From: Oscillospiraceae bacterium
Lineage (GTDB): Bacteria > Bacillota > Clostridia > Oscillospirales > Ruminococcaceae
NCBI GenBank assembly: GCA_009776305.1
Contig: WRLY01000001.1
Span: 496,001 to 560,000 of the forward strand
DNA: 64,000 nucleotides
Reading direction: 5' to 3'
Below are positions 31,700 through 39,798 of this stretch, piece by piece. The translations under genes and the position numbers were made by a program. Each line of letters opens with the position of its first letter. The stretch's first letter is position 1. Under the pieces are notes generated by a model that saw only the letters and a list, made by a program, of their open reading frames with translations, was not told where the DNA came from and did not search any database.

Positions 31700-32515
31700 A
31701 TGGATTTTTTTATTGAAACCGATTTTTTCAAGCCCGAGCTGACCCTCGCGGGCGGTCAGGCGTTTCGCTGGACTAAAACGGCGGGTAATGGTAATCGCTA
31801 TTTCGGAATAGCGGGAAACCGCCCGCTTGAGCTTTTATTTGAACCTGACGGCATAAGGCTTATAGGCGTTGCGGATAACGCTCTGCCTTTTTGGTTAGAA
31901 TATTTTGATACAGGCAGGGATTATAAAAGCGTTATTGAACGTTTTTCGCAAGACCCGCTCTTAAAAAAAGCCTGCCGCTATGCCTACGGACTGCGGCTTT
32001 TACGGCAGGAGCCTTTTGAAACCTTAATAAGCTTTATAATATCCCAAAACAACAATATACCGCGCATAAAGATGATTATAAAGAGACTGTGCGAGGGATT
32101 CGGCGAAAAAATTCGCGGCAATCATTTTGCTTTCCCGATGGCGCGGGTTTTAGCCGCCCTTGAACCGTCCGATTTAGAGCCGCTTAAATGCGGATACCGC
32201 GCAAAATACATAATCGACGCGGCAAGAAAAGTAAACAGCGGTGTGATTGATTTAAACGCGCTTTACCAAAAAGAAACTGAAGACATAAAGCAGGAGCTTT
32301 TAAAAATAAAAGGCGTAGGTGAAAAGGTAGCCGACTGCGTACTGCTGTTTGCCTACGGTAAAAGCGGCGCTTTCCCGAAAGACATTTGGGTCAAGCGCGT
32401 ACTGTCTGAATTTTACCCCGATGGACTCCCCGACTGCATAATCGGTAACGAGGGGTTGGCACAGCAGTATTTATTTGAATATATCCGAAACAATCACAAT
32501 AATTATAAATTATAA
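31700..32515 (+). CDS. 8-oxoguanine DNA glycosylase/AP lyase (OGG1-type)
   Basis: The 271-residue protein excises 8-oxoG. It begins FKPELTLAGGQAFRWTK, the N-terminal OGG fold with the G-Q-x-F-R-W motif. SFIISQNNNIPRIKMIIKRL belongs to the core. The helix-hairpin-helix reads LKIKGVGEKVADCVLLFAYG, with the catalytic Lys in GEKVADC, and FPKDIWVKR carries the catalytic Asp. These residues match human OGG1 K249 and D268, so both glycosylase and lyase activity are expected. Its own promoter lies 35 bp upstream. It leads a three-gene run with a zinc-ribbon protein and ung. Confidence 0.93.
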   Translation: MDFFIETDFFKPELTLAGGQAFRWTKTAGNGNRYFGIAGNRPLELLFEPDGIRLIGVADNALPFWLEYFDTGRDYKSVIERFSQDPLLKKACRYAYGLRLLRQEPFETLISFIISQNNNIPRIKMIIKRLCEGFGEKIRGNHFAFPMARVLAALEPSDLEPLKCGYRAKYIIDAARKVNSGVIDLNALYQKETEDIKQELLKIKGVGEKVADCVLLFAYGKSGAFPKDIWVKRVLSEFYPDGLPDCIIGNEGLAQQYLFEYIRNNHNNYKL

Positions 32516-32528
32516 ATGGAGGAATCTT

Positions 32529-33068
32529 ATGTTCTGTTCAAAATGCGGAAGCCGTTTAAGCGGCGGCAGTAATTTTTGTCATTCTTGCGGGGCTAAAACG
32601 GCGCAGGTTAATAACCCTGTTCCCGATATAAACGTTTACCCGCTACCGACCCAAGCCTACCCCGGTCAAGACGTACCCGATATTATATTTCCGCAAGCTC
32701 CCATTTTTCCGGATATTCATGAGCCCTCTGAAGCACCAAATTTACCCGTACCTCCCTTTACCGCTGAAAACACGGCGGTAACCGAAGGAGTAGCCCCCGA
32801 GGCAGCCTCTCTTTTCCCTGAAAACGAGCCCGTAGCAGAGCCGCAAACAGCTTCTTTCTCAACACCGCTACCCGAACTCCGGGCTGCGGAATCGGACAAC
32901 GCTTTTGATAATATCGAAGAAAATGATTTTCAGGCTGAACCCGCCCCATTTTTAAAACCCGAAAAAGCATACTTCGGAAAGCCCGCACTCATTTTTTGCC
33001 TTGTCGTAATCGGGATTTTATCTGTGACCTGCGGAGTTTTCGCCACTCTTTATTTCGGAGGGTTTTGA
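32529..33068 (+). CDS. Zinc-ribbon protein with Pro/Glu-rich linker and C-terminal membrane anchor
   Basis: The start is the ATG giving MFCSKCGSRL, after GGAGGAATC. The 179-residue protein has an N-terminal zinc ribbon (CSKCG at 3-7, CHSCG about 14 residues later). A roughly 110-residue Pro/Glu/Ala-rich disordered linker follows, then one C-terminal membrane span (PALIFCLVVIGILSVTCGVF) ending GGF. Such zinc_ribbon_2 proteins are common in Firmicutes and have no assigned function. It lies between two DNA glycosylase genes, 13 nt after one and 4 nt before the other, so it is co-expressed with them. Confidence 0.8.
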   Translation: MFCSKCGSRLSGGSNFCHSCGAKTAQVNNPVPDINVYPLPTQAYPGQDVPDIIFPQAPIFPDIHEPSEAPNLPVPPFTAENTAVTEGVAPEAASLFPENEPVAEPQTASFSTPLPELRAAESDNAFDNIEENDFQAEPAPFLKPEKAYFGKPALIFCLVVIGILSVTCGVFATLYFGGF

Positions 33069-33072
33069 AACT

Positions 33073-33744
33073 ATGGTGAATCTTGAAAACGACTGGAATG
33101 AGCTTTTAAAAGATGAATTCCGAAAACGTTATTACGCAAATCTCAGGGAATTTCTGAAACGCGAGTACGAAAAGTTCAACATTTTCCCTGATATGAACAA
33201 TATATTCAACGCGCTGAAACTAACCGCTTATTCTGATGTAAAGGCGGTTATACTCGGTCAGGACCCCTACCACGAACCGGGACAGGCGCACGGGCTTTGC
33301 TTTTCCGTACAAAAAGGTACAAAACGCCCCCCCTCACTTGAAAACATTTTTAAGGAGCTGACCGACGACACCGGCATAATCCCGCCGAGTCACGGAGATT
33401 TATCAAGTTGGGCAAAGAACGGCGTACTGCTCTTGAATACAGTCCTGACCGTTCGGCAGGGCGCGGCAAACAGCCACAAGGCGCAAGGGTGGGAATATTT
33501 CACCGATAAAATCATAGAGCTGTTAAATCAACGGGATAAGCCTATAGCTTTCATTCTTTGGGGCATGAACGCCAGAGCAAAGGCGCAGATTTTAACCAAC
33601 CCGATACATATAGTTTTAACTTCGGCGCACCCCAGTCCGCTTTCGGCATATAACGGTTTCTTCGGTTGCCGTCATTTTTCAAAGGCAAATATTTTCCTCG
33701 AACAAAATAAAGCAGAACCTGTCAACTGGCGGATTGAAGACTAA
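33073..33744 (+). CDS. ung: Uracil-DNA glycosylase (family 1)
   Basis: It removes uracil from DNA. The 223-residue length is normal. The water-activating motif reads AVILGQDPYHEPGQAHGLCF, with the catalytic Asp in GQDPYH; the leucine-loop motif is SAHPSPLSAYNGFFG, with its His. LLLNTVLTV and FILWGMNA complete the family pattern. GGAGGG precedes the ATG, which lies 4 nt after the zinc-ribbon gene. A 24-bp-stem terminator follows directly. Confidence 0.97.
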   Translation: MVNLENDWNELLKDEFRKRYYANLREFLKREYEKFNIFPDMNNIFNALKLTAYSDVKAVILGQDPYHEPGQAHGLCFSVQKGTKRPPSLENIFKELTDDTGIIPPSHGDLSSWAKNGVLLLNTVLTVRQGAANSHKAQGWEYFTDKIIELLNQRDKPIAFILWGMNARAKAQILTNPIHIVLTSAHPSPLSAYNGFFGCRHFSKANIFLEQNKAEPVNWRIED

Positions 33745-33752
33745 AACCAAAT

Positions 33753-33808
33753 AAAACGACAACACTCCGTATAATTCGCGTTAAATTATACGGAGTGTTG
33801 TCGTTTTT
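33753..33808 (+). terminator. Terminator with a 24-bp perfect stem after ung
   Basis: The arms at 33753-33776 and 33784-33807 are perfectly complementary (AAAACGACAACACTCC... / ...GGAGTGTTGTCGTTTT), with a 7-nt loop and terminal T-run. The symmetric A and T ends let it serve the convergent PC4-like gene too. Confidence 0.93.
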
Positions 33809-33825
33809 CCGAAAAGCAGGAGCGT

Positions 33826-34062
33826 TCATTCAAAAGAATCTTCCTCGTCCCGTTCGTTAAACAGCGTTACCAATGCCTGCATCTCCTCCTCGGTGAGGGT
33901 TATGCCCTTGCCCATGCGCTCGCGTCCCGGCGACCAGTTGCGAATGTCGTACTTTGGCGGGTGGTCGTTCCAGCTTACCATATTAAGTTCAACCTTCCAG
34001 CCTTTTTGGTTTTCGGAAATAACGCCGAGTTCCTTTGTGATTTCATACTTGATTTCTGCCAT
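33826..34062 (-). CDS. YdbC/PC4-family ssDNA-binding protein
   Basis: The 78-residue protein begins MAEIKYEITKELGVISENQK, continues GWKVELNMVSWNDHPPKYDI and RNWSPGRERMGKGITLTEEE. This is the pattern of the small Firmicutes YdbC proteins, homologous to the PC4/Sub1 transcription-coactivator fold that binds single-stranded DNA as a dimer. The length matches the family. It is convergent with ung. The biological role in bacteria is unclear. Confidence 0.88.
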   Translation of the reverse strand: MAEIKYEITKELGVISENQKGWKVELNMVSWNDHPPKYDIRNWSPGRERMGKGITLTEEEMQALVTLFNERDEEDSFE

Positions 34063-34124
34063 GAAAAATTCTCCTTTTGCGTTTTTTAAATTTTGACCTA
34101 TTTACAGACGCGCAGTACGCGCCC

Positions 34125-34835
34125 CTATTGGTTATATTTTATTACCTCATCAGACCTCATAACCCTGTCGAACAGCGCGTAGTATTTACTGGTTACCACC
34201 TTGTTAATATGATGATTCCCGAAAAACCAACGCTCAAACGAGCAACTTTCGCCTAATATATCAAGATACGCGTTAGCGCGGCTTTTATCGGAATTGGGTA
34301 ATTCAAGGAACTCGGCGATTTTACAGGGAGCTTCGTGGCTTACTATGTAATCAACCTTGCCGCCGTGGCGCGTTATTGCCTGAAGTCCGTTTCTGTATTC
34401 CGATTCTTTGGGAATTTCAGGGAGTGTTTCAAGCTCGCTTTCGGCAATCCTCTCGGACAGCGTTTCCTCTTCGTCAAGCCGTCCTCCCCCGAACGCCAAA
34501 AGCGTCCTGCCCCCAAGTGTAAATATTTCACCCCGCATAAGATAACGCAGATTCCCGCTTATTTTACGGGTCATGCCGCCGTTCCATTCCTCTTCGGGGT
34601 AAGAATTAAGCTCCGAAAAATTCTCGTGTAAGCCGTCTACAAAAAGAATGTGGAACTTCCTCCTGCCAAGACGCTTTAACATGCGTTTTTCTTTTTTTGT
34701 GCCACTCCAAATAAAGCCGAAATCTCCGCAGACGATTAGAAAATCGCCTTTACGAAGCCTTTTAAGTTTTTTGAAACGGGTAAAATCCCCGTGGGTGTCG
34801 CCCGTGATATAAATGTAATTTTGATGTTTTTTCAT
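34125..34835 (-). CDS. Calcineurin-type metallophosphoesterase
   Basis: The 236-residue protein shows the binuclear-metal motifs in order: GDTHGDF (D-x-H), IVCGDFGF (GD), a GLHENF segment in place of GNHE, VSHEAP, and FFGNHH near the end. It begins MKKHQNYIYITGDTHGD with no signal peptide, so it is cytoplasmic. Substrates in the family range from phosphoproteins to cyclic nucleotides and diadenosine compounds; none can be chosen here. It is a separate unit from the YdbC-like gene, with a 62-bp gap. Confidence 0.88.
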   Translation of the reverse strand: MKKHQNYIYITGDTHGDFTRFKKLKRLRKGDFLIVCGDFGFIWSGTKKEKRMLKRLGRRKFHILFVDGLHENFSELNSYPEEEWNGGMTRKISGNLRYLMRGEIFTLGGRTLLAFGGGRLDEEETLSERIAESELETLPEIPKESEYRNGLQAITRHGGKVDYIVSHEAPCKIAEFLELPNSDKSRANAYLDILGESCSFERWFFGNHHINKVVTSKYYALFDRVMRSDEVIKYNQ

Positions 34836-35023
34836 TATTTTACCTTATGTGAAATATTTGTTATAGTCTGTTTTTCATAATTTTCCTTTCCTATTTTTGA
34901 AAATATTATAAAATAATTACAAATTTCAAAAAAGGCTTTAAATTATAAAGAAATTATGATAGAATAATAAAGATAACAAGCCCGCTCTTTATTATTATAT
35001 ATAAACCGGAGGAATTTGTCTAT

Positions 35024-36463
35024 ATGATAAACGCAAAAAGTCTAAAAAATGCAAAAAAACTTATTATTTTTTGCGCCGTTCTGCTTATAATGGCGCAAAA
35101 CATAACTTTAAAATCTTCAGCTTTCGCTCCCGACGCCGAAATTTACAGTCATGGCGTATTTATGGTGAATTTAGATACCGATTTGACCGTTTTCAAGAAA
35201 AACGAGTTTGAAACCGTTTATCCCGCTTCCACCACCAAAATCATGACGGCTTTAGTCGTACTCGATAACGTAAGCGACCTTAACACACCTGTAGTCGTAA
35301 CCAACGCCATGAATACCGGTTTCGGTGAAAACCCCAACTTCACGGGGGCGGGGGTTGCCGACTTCGCGGTCGGACAGGAAAATTTAACATACGCGGACTG
35401 CCTTTACGCCTTAATGGTTCATTCGGCATGTGACGCGGCGAATATTTTAGCCTACAGCGTCGGGGGAGATATTCCGACATTCGTGGAAATGATGAATCAA
35501 AAAGCCGCCGAGCTCGGCGCTGTCAAAACTAATTTCGCCAACCCTCACGGGCTGCACCAAAAGAATAATTACTCCTGCGCTTATGATATGTTCCTGATTA
35601 CAAGACACGCTTATGAGAAGTACCCTCAGTTTATGGAAATAGCCAATACCACAACCTACGAGCTACCCGAAAACAGCAGAAACGCTTATCCTTACTCAAT
35701 CCATAATACCAATCGCCTGATTCGCAACTTTGAGGGCAATTCTCATTTTTATGAATTCGCAAGAGGCGTAAAAACAGGAAGTATGAACTGGTTCTACGAT
35801 GTTGACACAGGCGAATACTCGGAGGGGAACTTCTGCCTCGTTTCCACTGCATCAAGAGGCGGCTATACATACATGTTGGTTACCCTCGGTGCGCCTTTCC
35901 ACAAAATTGACAGCCCGTCCTATAGCAACCCGCCTACGGACAACATGTCTGACAGGGCGCTCTATGCCTATGATGACCACTTATCGCTCTACAGGTGGGC
36001 GTTTTCCACCCTTGAATACCAGTCGGTGCTGTCGGCGGACGACGTAATTTCCCAGGTTGCCGTGAGAAACGGGCAGGAAGCCGACCGGGTACAACTTAAA
36101 CCGGCACGCGACTACAACACCTTACTGCCGAACAATTTGGACGGAACAGCTATTTTAAGAGACATAACCCTGTTTGATGAGGAGGTTGAGGCGCCCGTTG
36201 CCAAAGGAGACGTTCTCGGCTACGTTGAGCTGAAACTTATGGGGGAAACCCTTATTGACGGCAGAATAGACCTTGTCGCCGCAACCGATGTGCAAAAATC
36301 CACCACCGCCGAAGTAGCGCAAAAAATAGCCGGGATTTTCAGTGAAACATGGTTTAAGGTCGGCGCAGGGATTATCGTTGTTTTAATCATTTTTGTGACG
36401 ATACTTCGCATTATGAAAAAATCAAGTAATAAAAACCGTAATAACCGCAAAATAAGAAGATGA
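35024..36463 (+). CDS. D-alanyl-D-alanine carboxypeptidase (DacF-type PBP)
   Basis: The 479-residue protein trims peptidoglycan stem peptides. N-terminal signal (about 10-33, IIFCAVLLIMAQNI). The SxxK motif is in YPASTTKIMTALVV, with the catalytic Ser. The second motif reads VHSACDAANIL, that is S-x-C rather than S-x-N. The KTG motif is RGVKTGSMNW. A C-terminal membrane span (about 443-463, VGAGIIVVLIIFVTI) and a basic tail anchor it. GGAGGAA precedes the ATG. It overlaps rlmH by 4 nt. Sporulation-linked paralogues (DacB, DacF) exist in the family, but no sporulation promoter was recognised here. Confidence 0.92.
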   Translation: MINAKSLKNAKKLIIFCAVLLIMAQNITLKSSAFAPDAEIYSHGVFMVNLDTDLTVFKKNEFETVYPASTTKIMTALVVLDNVSDLNTPVVVTNAMNTGFGENPNFTGAGVADFAVGQENLTYADCLYALMVHSACDAANILAYSVGGDIPTFVEMMNQKAAELGAVKTNFANPHGLHQKNNYSCAYDMFLITRHAYEKYPQFMEIANTTTYELPENSRNAYPYSIHNTNRLIRNFEGNSHFYEFARGVKTGSMNWFYDVDTGEYSEGNFCLVSTASRGGYTYMLVTLGAPFHKIDSPSYSNPPTDNMSDRALYAYDDHLSLYRWAFSTLEYQSVLSADDVISQVAVRNGQEADRVQLKPARDYNTLLPNNLDGTAILRDITLFDEEVEAPVAKGDVLGYVELKLMGETLIDGRIDLVAATDVQKSTTAEVAQKIAGIFSETWFKVGAGIIVVLIIFVTILRIMKKSSNKNRNNRKIRR

Positions 36464-36927
36464 CAATAAATTTAATTCTGCTCGGCAAGCTTAAAGAAGA
36501 TTATTTTAAAGAAACCTGCGCCGAGTACGAAAAAAGGCTGTCGGCGTATTGCAAATTAAATATAATGGAGCTTTCTCCGGTAAAAATAAGCCAAAATCCG
36601 TCAGCGGCGGAGATAAAAGCCGCCCTTTTAAAAGAAGCCGAAATGATAAACGCCAAAACCCTCAAGTCTTTTAAAATCGCCCTATGCCTTGAAGGTGAAA
36701 AATTCACGAGCGAGGGACTGGCGAAAAAGCTTTTTAACATTGAAAGCAATAACATCAGTTTCATAATAGGCAGTTCAGAAGGGTTGTCAGATAGCGTAAA
36801 GCAAAGCGCGGATTTACGCCTTTCCCTTTCGGACATGACCTTTCCGCACAGATTAGCGCGGATTATGCTTTCTGAACAGCTCTACCGCGCCTTTTCAATA
36901 CAAAACAACGGGAAGTATCATAAATAG
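36460..36927 (+). CDS. rlmH: 23S rRNA pseudouridine-1915 N3-methyltransferase RlmH
   Basis: This SPOUT-fold enzyme methylates Psi1915 on assembled 70S ribosomes. The 155-residue length is exact for the family. Diagnostic segments are SFIIGSSEGLSDSV (SAM-binding knot) and SLSDMTFPHRLARIMLSEQL followed by YRAFSIQNNGKYHK, which ends the protein as in all homologues. It overlaps the carboxypeptidase gene by 4 nt (ATGA) and is translationally coupled to it. Confidence 0.97.
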   Translation: MTINLILLGKLKEDYFKETCAEYEKRLSAYCKLNIMELSPVKISQNPSAAEIKAALLKEAEMINAKTLKSFKIALCLEGEKFTSEGLAKKLFNIESNNISFIIGSSEGLSDSVKQSADLRLSLSDMTFPHRLARIMLSEQLYRAFSIQNNGKYHK

Positions 36928-36975
36928 AAAAATTATAAAATATAAGGGGCGGCGTTCTGCCGTCCGGGAGTAAAA

Positions 36976-38415
36976 ATGTACAGATTATACCTATACAAAG
37001 CGGGGCTTTTATTTTACGGAGTCCTCCTGGTAACCCTCGGAATCGTAGTATTGGCGCAAGGTCGGGTAGTGTTGGAGGTTGCCTCGGTTTTCGGCGGAGT
37101 AATCCTGATTCTCCACGGCGCGCATATATTTTTCAGCATAATTATGAAACACGGACCGTTTCGCACCTCCCGAAAAACAAACCCCGAGGTTGCTAAAAAA
37201 CTGTTGCCCGCTCTGATTGCGGGAGGTTTCAACGTTGTCTGCGGGCTTTCGGCAATATTTCTTCCTTATTTAACCATTCGTGCTTTAATGTTTTTGTTTA
37301 CGGTATACGTTTTTTTGAACGCTACGGTAAAATATATCGACTTTTTTATCGCTAAAAAAAACAACTCGCGGCGAATTTTCGCACATTTTGCCGGAGCAGT
37401 GTTTTTCACGGTTTTCGGGGTAGTTACGGTTATGGCGAGCGTCGGAATATGGTCGTTGCTTGTGGTTGCAGGGATTTATTTGATTCTTTACGGGCTTTGT
37501 CAGCTTAATGATTTTTTAGCGCTCGTAGTACACCAAAGAAAAAAAACGGGGTTGCGGCGCGGGATTCGGATTTCCCTGCCGGTATTCGTTTCGGCGTTCA
37601 TGCCTTACAGGTTCATGAATTCTTTCAACAGGTTTCTTTCCTCCTACGGCGAAGACGAGGAAATGCCGCCTAACAAAAAATTTGTAATCCGGCAAAAAGA
37701 CCCCCAACCCGCTGAAATTGAACTCCTCATACATGTTTCGAGCCGCGGAGCCGGGAGAATGGGGCACTGCGACCTGATTACCGACGGAAAGGTTTATTCT
37801 TACGGAAATTACGATATAAGCTCGTCTAAATTATTCCGAATATACGGAGATGGCGTACTGTTCAAAGCCGACAAGGAAAAATACATAGAATACTCGGTAG
37901 AAGAAGAAAATAAAATAGTGATTTGTTACGGATTGCGCCTTAACCCAAATCAGGTAGAGCTTATTAAAAATGAAATAAAATTATTGGAAGAACAGACCTA
38001 CGAATGGAAACCACCCGCCTTAGAGGATTTGGAGAATAAGGGCGACGGCAAGAGCAAAATAAAGAGCCGCGTTAAAACCGAACGTCGGCTTCGTATGTGG
38101 CAAAGTACCGACTCAAAATGCTATAAATTCAAAACAGGGCGGTTTAAGAATTACTTTGTTTTAAGCACCAACTGCGTTTTGCTTGCCGATTCTGTTTTAG
38201 GCAAGGCGGGAACAGACCTAATAAAAATAAACGGCATAATCACGCCGGGTTCTTATTTCGACTATTTGCAGAATCAGTTTTTCATTGAAGACGGTATAGT
38301 TTCCTCGCGAGTTATACACAGCCGTATCGCCCGCACCGCCCAGCGCAAGCGTGAACGCGCAATGTTAGCAGCTATTGAAAATTCGGATTTGCCGGTTGAA
38401 CTGCGTGCGGAATAG
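36976..38415 (+). CDS. DUF308 membrane domain fused to a permuted NlpC/P60-like domain
   Basis: The 479-residue protein has six hydrophobic spans in the first 190 residues (LLFYGVLLVTLGIVVLAQG and similar), typical of DUF308/HdeD-like proteins. Residues about 235-450 form a soluble domain with a His in GAGRMGHCDLITDGKVYSYG and a Cys in YFVLSTNCVLLADSVLG. The His-before-Cys order fits circularly permuted NlpC/P60 or Lnb-type (DUF4105-like) papain-fold domains, whose substrates are peptides or acyl groups. A Lys/Arg-rich insertion separates the two. The active-site assignment is inference. GGGAG precedes the ATG. It is 48 bp downstream of rlmH. Confidence 0.7.
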   Translation: MYRLYLYKAGLLFYGVLLVTLGIVVLAQGRVVLEVASVFGGVILILHGAHIFFSIIMKHGPFRTSRKTNPEVAKKLLPALIAGGFNVVCGLSAIFLPYLTIRALMFLFTVYVFLNATVKYIDFFIAKKNNSRRIFAHFAGAVFFTVFGVVTVMASVGIWSLLVVAGIYLILYGLCQLNDFLALVVHQRKKTGLRRGIRISLPVFVSAFMPYRFMNSFNRFLSSYGEDEEMPPNKKFVIRQKDPQPAEIELLIHVSSRGAGRMGHCDLITDGKVYSYGNYDISSSKLFRIYGDGVLFKADKEKYIEYSVEEENKIVICYGLRLNPNQVELIKNEIKLLEEQTYEWKPPALEDLENKGDGKSKIKSRVKTERRLRMWQSTDSKCYKFKTGRFKNYFVLSTNCVLLADSVLGKAGTDLIKINGIITPGSYFDYLQNQFFIEDGIVSSRVIHSRIARTAQRKRERAMLAAIENSDLPVELRAE

Positions 38416-38487
38416 GTGTTGAATTAAAACACATTTCCCGCCCGTCTATGTACAAAAAATTCTGACATCAGAAAGGAATACAAAATT

Positions 38488-39645
38488 ATGGCAAAAGAAA
38501 TCACCGTAAACGAAAGATTTGAGGGCGCGTTTTTAGGATTCGCGATTGGGGACTCTTTCGGTTATCCCATCAGGGATATGGATTTTGAAACTATGTGTGA
38601 AAGGTTTGAAAAACACGGCTGCCTTGAACTCAGCGTCAGCCAAAAGACCGAAACCGCGCTTTTTACCGACGCTACGCAAATGGCGCTGTTTACGGCGGAC
38701 GGAATAGTCTGGGCGGACAGAGAGGCTAAGGGCGGTGAAATCAATTATACCACCTACGTTTTTTATGCCTATCAGTACTGGCTTTACACCCAGACTAACA
38801 CAATAGCAGGCAAGGAATACGCTTGGCTTTTCGATAACCAGAAAAACCACCACAAATGTCGCCTACTGAAAGCCAAAGGGCTTTATCAAAACCGATTTGC
38901 CGACCGTACAAATATAGACGCGTTACTCGGAGCACGCGACAGCAAATACGGCAGACTTATTTCAAAAATAAATGATAATTCAGATAACGGCGGATTAAAG
39001 CGGGTGTTGCCGGCAGGGCTTTATTTTAACTATGACTCCGAAATAGCTTTTCGGGCGGGCGCGGATTTTGCCGCAATTACCCACACCGCACCAACGGGCT
39101 ACCTTGCGGCGGGCTGTTACTGTGCAATAATTGCAGACCTCTTGAACGGGGAACCCCTTGACAACGCCATAAAGAAAACCTTGCGGATTCTTAAAGGCTA
39201 CGAATTTCATGAACAATGCTATCTCGCAATAGACGCGGCGCTGACCTTGATTTATGACGATTCCACAGGACCTCGCGAGGCAGTAGAACGTCTCGGAAAC
39301 GGAAAAAGCGCCGAAGAGGCGCTTGCGATTGCGCTTTTTTGCGTTGCGTTACACTCGGACGATTTTGTAAATGCAATCCGTCTCGCCGCCAATCACGACG
39401 GCGCGAGCGACGTCTGCGCGGCGTTGGCGGGGGGGCTTTTCGGCGCATACAGAGGCGTTCAGGCAATTCCCAAGCGCTGGCTCAAAAAAATGCAGTATTA
39501 CAATATGCTTATGGACATTCAGGAGGAGCTTTTCGGCGTGACTGTATTTAATGAAAAAAAGGCGGATTACCGAAATGACGACGAGGATATAAAAGCTTGG
39601 GGAGATGGTGGTACGGGCGCGTTCGATGATTTTAAGTTTGAGTAA
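38488..39645 (+). CDS. ADP-ribosylglycohydrolase-family protein with degenerate metal site
   Basis: The 385-residue all-helical protein opens with FEGAFLGFAIGDSFGYP, the family signature. The first metal motif, usually TDDT, reads FTDATQMAL. The loop after it reads LKRVLPAGLYF, where active enzymes have GA.MR..P. The C-terminal GGD(S/T)DT motif reads NHDGASDVCAALAGGLFGAY. Several Mg-binding aspartates are therefore missing, and hydrolysis of ADP-ribosyl groups is doubtful. It may bind ADP-ribose or serve another role. It is a single gene with its own 19-bp-stem terminator. Confidence 0.85.
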   Translation: MAKEITVNERFEGAFLGFAIGDSFGYPIRDMDFETMCERFEKHGCLELSVSQKTETALFTDATQMALFTADGIVWADREAKGGEINYTTYVFYAYQYWLYTQTNTIAGKEYAWLFDNQKNHHKCRLLKAKGLYQNRFADRTNIDALLGARDSKYGRLISKINDNSDNGGLKRVLPAGLYFNYDSEIAFRAGADFAAITHTAPTGYLAAGCYCAIIADLLNGEPLDNAIKKTLRILKGYEFHEQCYLAIDAALTLIYDDSTGPREAVERLGNGKSAEEALAIALFCVALHSDDFVNAIRLAANHDGASDVCAALAGGLFGAYRGVQAIPKRWLKKMQYYNMLMDIQEELFGVTVFNEKKADYRNDDEDIKAWGDGGTGAFDDFKFE

Positions 39646-39690
39646 AAAACAACCCTCCGAAGAATTCACTTCTTCGGAGGGTTGTTTTGA
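39646..39690 (+). terminator. Terminator after the ADP-ribosylglycohydrolase-like gene
   Basis: The arms at 39646-39664 and 39670-39688 (AACCCTCCGAAGAA / TTCTTCGGAGGGTT with A and T extensions) form a 19-bp perfect stem with a 5-nt loop. Confidence 0.93.
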
Positions 39691-39756
39691 CTTATATAAA
39701 ATTAAAATTGCCCATGACCTTTGTAAAATTCACATCTTTACAGTATTTAAAATAAA

Positions 39757-39788
39757 CGGGCGGGGAAATTTTCCCCGCCCTGTTTTTA
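39757..39788. terminator. Terminator facing the DUF6033 gene
   Basis: GGGCGGGGA (39758-39766) and TCCCCGCCC (39772-39780) lie about 20 bp past the stop of the leftward gene. T-rich sequence on both sides makes it usable from either strand. Confidence 0.8.
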
Positions 39789-39798
39789 TCCTCTTAAC

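Noticed and set aside
33753-33808. The 24-bp perfect inverted repeat as a miniature mobile element
   Set aside because: It ends in a T-run, sits directly between two convergent stop codons and has the loop size of a terminator.
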